DNA of 64,000 bases. Source: Heterobasidion occidentale (lineage: Eukaryota > Basidiomycota > Agaricomycetes > Russulales > Bondarzewiaceae). The notes under the pieces were generated by a model. That model searched no databases. It worked only from the letters and a program-made list of their open reading frames with translations, and was not told where the DNA came from. This document shows positions 58,301-64,000 of this stretch, piece after piece; position 1 is the stretch's first letter; every line of letters starts with the position of its first letter. The translations under genes were made by a program, and so were the position numbers. The stretch spans positions 310,001 through 374,000 of the forward strand of contig JBCAQO010000004.1 of NCBI GenBank assembly GCA_039111635.1, given 5' to 3'.

Positions 58301-61300
58301 TTGCGATTATAAGCGAATGTGGGCGTTCGTTCATCGTCTTGACATAAGAATGTACAAAGATTCTTGACAATTTTATCTGGGGGCTGCGCGAGGTTGTGAT
58401 GGGCACAGAACTCGATGAAGGAAGCGACAGCCACTGCAGAACGAGTCTGAAGATCAATGTTTTCCTCGTTCTGAGAAGAAGATTAGCATAGAGAAACCGA
58501 TGTCGACGTATGCGAATGCGGACTGACTTTGATCCCGTTCATGACCCCTTTGACGATTGGACTGACCTTGTCCGGCGTACTCTTCAAGGCAACAAATGCG
58601 GCAGCAAAGGCCGCAGATACACGAATGTCATGCTGTGCCTTCACCTCCTTATACCGCTCGATGCTAGAGACAACAGCCTTTCTCTTTTCAGCGATGATCC
58701 CTAGCTCACGCTTCTTCGTTCTACCAAGGCTGTCTTTCAACTTCTTGAAAATGTCTCCCACGGCTTCTTCGGCTGTCGCTAACGAGAAGCATCCCGGTTT
58801 CATACCCGTGGGGTCAATCTCCAAAGCCAATGTGGGGATACTTGACCATGGGATCTTGCACTCATGGCCAAAGGATTGTAGAAGAGTTGAACACTCGCCA
58901 TGAATGCGTGCCAGAGTGAAGGCCATCTCGTGATAGGCTGTAGGTGGATCGTTCTGTAACCAAGCTAGAGTCTTGTCACTCAGGTCGCGAGCTAGTGAGG
59001 ATATTTCGACCGGGTGTTGTGGAATTCCGTGTGCGTCACACTGTCTCGCCCATTCCTCTGTGACTATAGCACTTAGCACTTTCTGAAGCATGCTGGCAGA
59101 GTCGATATAATGCAGAAGAATTGGTTGGAACGTGTCATCCACTAGTTGACCCTGCGCGTCACGAGTTAGCGATGACAATATACTCGAAGCGACTTTACAT
59201 ACCGGAGAGCCCCAACGGGACATGAGGCAGGCCAAAGCATTCGCAGACGCAATTCTCGCCCTCCAGACCACATCCTGCGTGACCAGCGTGAGATCCTGAG
59301 CAAGCATATTCTTGTCTACGTTATGTCGTTCTGTAGCGTTGTCGAGTCCGCCTTCAATCTGAAGAGGGTCGTAAAGAGTTGCAGGATCGATAGCAACACC
59401 CATCGGAGTCATCATGATGGCGAACCACTCCAGCAACTGGGCTTGCGGCACCAGTGACTCCATCCAGCCTTGAACAGATTGTAGTAAAGCCATGGTGGTT
59501 TTCCAAGTGGCGGTCGTCGCATTCCTAACGTCCGCCCGCTCTTCGACTATCAAATTCTGGAAAAGCAGACGCAGAAGCGGAATTGTGACCCAATCCTTCG
59601 GTAAGGTCTGCACATTCATGAATGAGTGGAGCATTTCGACAACAGCTAGGCGGACACTGGGAATCGTATGGCGGAAAAACGGGAACAGGGTAGGCGCAAG
59701 CACAGTCAGCGGTCGCCTATGCAAAATGTATCAGTGGCTAGGGCATGATATTACAGCACAATGAGACAGACGAAGCAGATTCGTTGGCCAGAATGTCAAT
59801 CACTTCGCGGTAGGAGACAAGCTTGCCTGTGTGTAGATCAACGACATGTCAGCAGCATTTCAACGACCTGGCAACGTCATACCTAGAAGATCCATGACCA
59901 TTCCTACGCTTGAGCTCAAGTCGTCTTTCATGTCACGCAGACAGTTCCAGAGAACCACGAGAACAGAACTCAGACATTCCGGTATTTGTCGGACGAGGTG
60001 AGTTGCTACCGGAATCAGACACGATGCCGCCACTGAACGGACATCGTCATCTCGATCGCCTAGGCTTTTCGAAGGATGATTTGAATATCTTACGGAGAAT
60101 CTAGATAGAAAAAATAACTCACCCAAGAATTGCAGCGTCAACAACGTCTTGTAGAATCTCCTTGCCGCTGTAGACGAGGGCACCAGGTGCCGCCTCAACT
60201 TCGTCGACCTCCATCTTGACCAGCTCATCTTCGACAACATCACTGCGCACGGCAACTTCGTATTTGATTCCCAACAAACCAGCGTGCCGGACTTCCCAAA
60301 CATGGCCCTTTTCATGAGCACCCTTGGGACGGGGCATCTCCGTGTCTTTAGGCGATAGGGCGAAATCTTGGCGGATCATTTGTAAGAGAACACGATGCAC
60401 ATGCAGCACTGAACGCCGAGGCATATGAAGTAGTAGGGAGGCTAGTGTTTGCGAAACCATTTCACGTACAGGCGCTACAACCTGGACAGGTTTAGGGATA
60501 TATCAAGCTTCAAAGAGGCCATGATCACGCACTTGGTCAGAGACAAAGTCACCAAAGCGATCTAGGCAAAACACGCATAACAGTTTGGCAGCCAAGTCGT
60601 TACACCATCGTTCGTGCGCAGTCTCGTTCTCGTCTCGTGAGCGATCAGCTGATGTAAAATATTAACAGAATGACGCAACCCTATGAGAATTGCTCATACC
60701 TTTCGTACCGCCGTATTTTCCCTGAGTCTTAAGCAACTCTCGCAGGGCCATAGCGGCGCCATGGCGAACCTCCCATGCAGCACTGAAAAGATCGACCTCA
60801 AGGACCTTGACAAGACCGTCCCATATCCAATGCCCAGGTGGCACTTCAAGGGCCTTTGATTGTTGACCAGAAGCTTTGGGCGATACAACGCCGCCCTTAG
60901 TAGGATCGACGACGATTTTGTCTGTACTCGGAGTAGGTTTTGGGCTGTCTGCTCTGGAAGAAGTCACTGGCTTGTCCTCGACCGCTACAAGACGCGCTCT
61001 GCATCAAATATGAGCGAACAGACATGACCTCATAACACTAGACTTACTTGTTTGACAGCCCTGCAGGGGTAGCTTGGACTCTGGCCCCTGGATGTGAAGG
61101 TGGCGGGGGCGCAGCGACAAACGCACTGTTGCCCTGCTTGCGCTTTCTCTTCAACCGGTTGCGTTCTCGAGCCGAAAGACCGGTCAAGTCATCTTCGGTC
61201 GGTGGTGGAGGTACAGCTGACGTCGACGGAGACGATGCCGCAGGAGTACCAGACATAGACCGAGGCGGAGGTGAGGGTTCTTTCAGCTTGGGAAGCACAT

Positions 61301-62066
61301 CGCTCGTCGGAGAGATTGGTGAGACAGCAGAAGACGCTGCTTCCGTTGCATCTTCCATCTGCACGTCGGTGTCTACTTCATTTTCCAGTTTCACGAAGTT
61401 GATATCCTCCGTGTCCAGAAACTCGAGTCCAAGGCGACGGATGGCTTCTTTACGAGCTTTCGAAACTTCCGAGGAGTTGGCTAAGATTCCCGGAGGCTTC
61501 GTAAATTCCTTGCCAGACGAGGCAAGAAGGAGAGACCCTTTTTGCATGAGTTCTTTTACTGACAGCGTTGGAAATTCAGGGAGAGGAAGAGATGTGGATG
61601 AAGATTGAAGGTCGGAGTCGAGGTCGCCATCATGGAAAGGGTGCCAGAGAGGGACTAAGGTGAATATGTGCAGTAGTGCAGCAGAAGCAGCCGCTCGTGT
61701 TTCGTAAGATCTAGAGTGCAAAAATGGGAGGACCTGCAACAACGAGTACTGAGCGAGATAGGATGATTTAAAATAGGAGAGTATGTACTCTTGCTATGAC
61801 AGCCATCAACTCTGTCCATCCTAACATGTCCCCGAGAGGAACGTGATGGCGGTGGGAGTACTTGACATCTTCTTCGATGACAACATCGCTAATGACGCTT
61901 TTCGCGGCGAGTTGAGCGAGTTGTTTGGCGGCGGTAGTCCTCACTGAGGCAGATGATCCTGTATCAAGTAAAAGGAGGAGCCGGTCCAACCTTCGAAAAT
62001 ATTGCAATATGACGGGTAATAAGCGCACGAACATGAAATAGCCAGCCACGCTTACCTTGAAGACAT
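55307..62066 (-). CDS. MOT1: TBP-associated Snf2-family ATPase Mot1
   Basis: Mot1 (BTAF1) uses ATP to pull TBP off DNA and so redistributes it over promoters. The N-terminus MSSRLDRLLLLLDTGSSASV opens the HEAT-repeat array (TTAAKQLAQLAAKSVI, GAAMALRELLKTQGKYGG, DDVRSVAASCLIPVATHLV, SRFAIIRQSVARCFATICDV). A KRKRKQ stretch lies near the front. The Snf2 core follows: MGLGKTLQSICILASK, LIICPPTLTGHWYYEILKYV, VLDEGHYIKNAKTKISKAIK (DEGH in the Walker B box, as in Mot1), VLSGTPIQNSVLELWNLFDF, and in the second lobe VLIFCQMKQMLDIIETDLF and LTTHVGGLGLTLTGADTVIF. The tail ends SSFMSSIGR. The gene spans 6.8 kb with many introns; total length about 1,850 residues is family-typical. The ATG at 62066 is followed by a donor after four codons. 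Confidence 0.95.
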
Positions 62067-62390
62067 AACGTAAAAAGAAGGCGGTTCTCTCCGGGCCGTC
62101 CGTGCCGAAGTAGCTGCTCTAAAAGAACGATCGCTCGGGGTTGTTTCTCACGGGTCTGAGCCCTCCGCCGACCTTTTTATCAGTTGCGCTGACGAGCTGC
62201 GTGACATAAAAAAGGTCATCCCGTGACAGATCTGTTACCTCATGCGTGCTAGCCGGCTTTTCGGTGGCGCTGTTTCTTGCTCCTTGTCCCCCTTTTGTGG
62301 TCTATTTGTGTCCTCATCACATCAGATCCCGTTCAAACCTTTTAGTCTCAGCCTTGTGGACCTGTTTGAGTGAGCCCTCATCCATCATCT
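62067..62390. promoter_or_regulatory. Divergent MOT1/JmjC promoter
   Basis: The two ATGs face away from each other across 324 bases. The stretch has pyrimidine-rich runs and CCCTCATCCATCATCT before the plus-strand ATG. Individual sites were not identified. Confidence 0.4.
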
Positions 62391-63910
62391 ATGTCGTGGC
62401 TCGATCGTCTGCTGCATGAGCTGGCAGACGAGCTTGAAAATGATTCTAACCGCAACGTGTCAAGTGAGTCTAAATGCTTCCATTGCGAGATCGTGATATT
62501 AGGCTTTTTGATCACAATAGATTGACGCATCTCACAACTCTAGGCATGTCATCATGTGGCCCAGAAACAATTCATCATCTTCGAACCGCCGTACGAGATC
62601 ATACTGTCGGATCTGCATCTTCAAACTTGCTCGACGAACTGGCACAAGCTGCATACAATGCCATGTCTACAAGTCGTCAACTCGATCCTGCTTGTTGGAG
62701 ACGACTCTACACCGACGCTTGTACTATACGCTCTATCGTGGACGTAAATTATATGCATGTCTTCGATGAGCAAATCGTCAGAGCGTCCATCGCACGCCTC
62801 GATCGTGTCTTGGTAATCGCGGGTGCCCCAGGTGAAGGGAGGAGAGATCTTGTATTGAGTTTGATATCTAGACTGCAAACGGAATATCTTCCGTCGAAGA
62901 CCTTCGAGCTTCCCGTCTCTCGCAGCCTCACTTCTCCAGATACCTGCCAAACACCATCGACTACATTGTCTTCAGAATCTATCCCGCGCTTCAACAAGCC
63001 TCCTTCTATCGTATCGTTCCAACGCCAACTCTACCAGCAGCCGTTCATACTCACCGGCTATGCGCTCGATTGGCCTGCCATGAATGACCATCCTTGGCAT
63101 TCGATCGACTATCTCAAGTCCGTTGCTGGCCCGGGTCGCTTAGTTCCGATCGAGGTAGGCAGTGACTATCGGATGGAAGACTGGTCACAGCAGATGATGG
63201 GCTGGGATGAATTTCTCGACTGTCTCGATCCCCGCCATCCTGAGCGCGCACCCGTGCTCTATCTTGCTCAGCACAACCTCTTGTCTCAGTTTTCTAAGCT
63301 GAGAGCGGACATCTTGTTACCCGACTACGTGTATACATGCCCTCCCATCCCTTCCGATTACCCAGATTATAGGCCTCCAGGCAACGAGGATCAGCTCGTC
63401 ATCAATGCATGGTTGGGTCCAAAAGGGACAGTGTCCCCTGCACATACAGTAAGTAGCCTCTAAATCGTGCATCGGCGGTGAACTAAGCTGGCATAGGATC
63501 CATACTATAATTTCTACGGTGGGTCTATATGCGCATACTTTCTACCCCGCGTGCTCACCTTCGATACAGCTCAAGTCGTCGGAAGAAAGACTGTTTGGTT
63601 GGCTGCTCCCAGTGCCACTCCTCACATGTATCCATACCCAACACCAACATCCGACTCTTCCGTGAAGTCGGCACACAATCCTGCGGCCAATAACTTGGAG
63701 CCGTCCATGAGCAACACATCCCGTGTAGATGTTTTCGCTTCTCAGCCGGATGAGCCCGAAAGAGATCCCTTCCCTTTATTTTCGGAAATTGTTGTTCCCA
63801 ATGCTCTCTGCGCGACGTTGGAGCCAGGAGACATACTTTTCTTCCCACCCGGCTGGTGGCATGCGATGAAGAGCAAAGAGACCAGTTTCTCTGTGTCCAT
63901 GTGGTTTTAA
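62391..63910 (+). CDS. JmjC-domain dioxygenase (JMJD5/KDM8-like)
   Basis: Four exons start MSWLDRLLHELADELENDSN. A helical N-terminal region with LYTDACTIRSIVDVNY leads to the JmjC fold. The cupin core has QPFILTGYALDWPAMNDHPW, YLKSVAGPGRLVPIEVGSDY, VLYLAQHNLLSQFSKLRADI and INAWLGPKGTVSPAHTDPYY, where H-T-D is the first iron-binding pair. The last exon has VVGRKTVWLAAPS and GDILFFPPGWWHAMK, whose His is the second ligand, followed by SFSVSMWF. JMJD5-type enzymes hydroxylate proteins (Arg) in a 2-oxoglutarate- and Fe(II)-dependent reaction. It shares a 324-base divergent promoter with MOT1. The phase of all joins is consistent. Confidence 0.92.
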
Positions 63911-64000
63911 CTCCTGTGGACAACCTTGGAATACTTGACAGTGGTGTTGATCCGAAACATTACGTTTGTCTTTCAGCACAACTATGTATCCATGCTGGAT

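Overview
The window is nuclear DNA from a filamentous basidiomycete, most likely an Agaricomycete. Genes are close together on both strands and cut by many short introns (mostly about 50-60 nt, GT-AG, often with a CTAAC/CTGAC-type branch site). The deeply conserved proteins (CDC42, EMC4, SF3b4, Rad18, Pan2, Mot1, Ung1) are eukaryotic and fungal in character. There is also a Dicer, a seven-helix membrane protein and Ser/Thr-rich cupredoxins of kinds common in mushrooms. No rRNA, convincing tRNA, CRISPR, virus or intact transposon was seen. All gene models were assembled by eye from ORFs, splice signals and reading phase, so internal exon borders are predictions.

Layout. 1-16 kb: a gene-poor left end, then RAD18 (-), a multi-pass membrane protein (+), EMC4 (+), an unknown gene (-), a spartin/senescence-domain protein (-), a 2.5-kb stretch with only degenerate coding signals, SF3B4 (-) with an unknown upstream exon series, and a 61-residue secreted peptide precursor (+). 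17-27 kb: CDC42 (-), then four co-oriented minus-strand genes: a WD40 protein with a long disordered N-terminus, a disordered protein, a CMD/AhpD-like protein and a secreted flavin amine oxidase. 27-41.6 kb: a possible small gene, a Dicer-like RNase III (-), a phosducin-like protein (+), a small nuclear-looking acidic protein (-), a seven-helix membrane protein (-), a GPI-anchored double cupredoxin (-) and a T5orf172/GIY-YIG-like protein (-). 43-50.8 kb: LCP5/neuroguidin, UNG1 and PAN2 in tandem on the plus strand. 51-64 kb: a flavin monooxygenase (-), a Ser-rich single-pass membrane protein (+), MOT1 (-) and a JmjC protein (+).

There is no evident pathway cluster. Most genes are housekeeping: DNA repair (RAD18, UNG1), RNA processing and decay (SF3B4, DCL, PAN2, LCP5), transcription (MOT1), ER membrane biogenesis (EMC4), polarity (CDC42) and protein folding (PLP2). 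The accessory parts are the secreted peptide, the cupredoxin, the amine oxidase/CMD pair and the orphan membrane proteins. The observations I rate highest are the secreted peptide precursor with a dibasic site, an in-frame intron inside the catalytic motif of the Dicer RNase IIIb domain, the GC-AG intron of CDC42, the T5orf172 protein, and the unknown exons in frame with the SF3B4 start.
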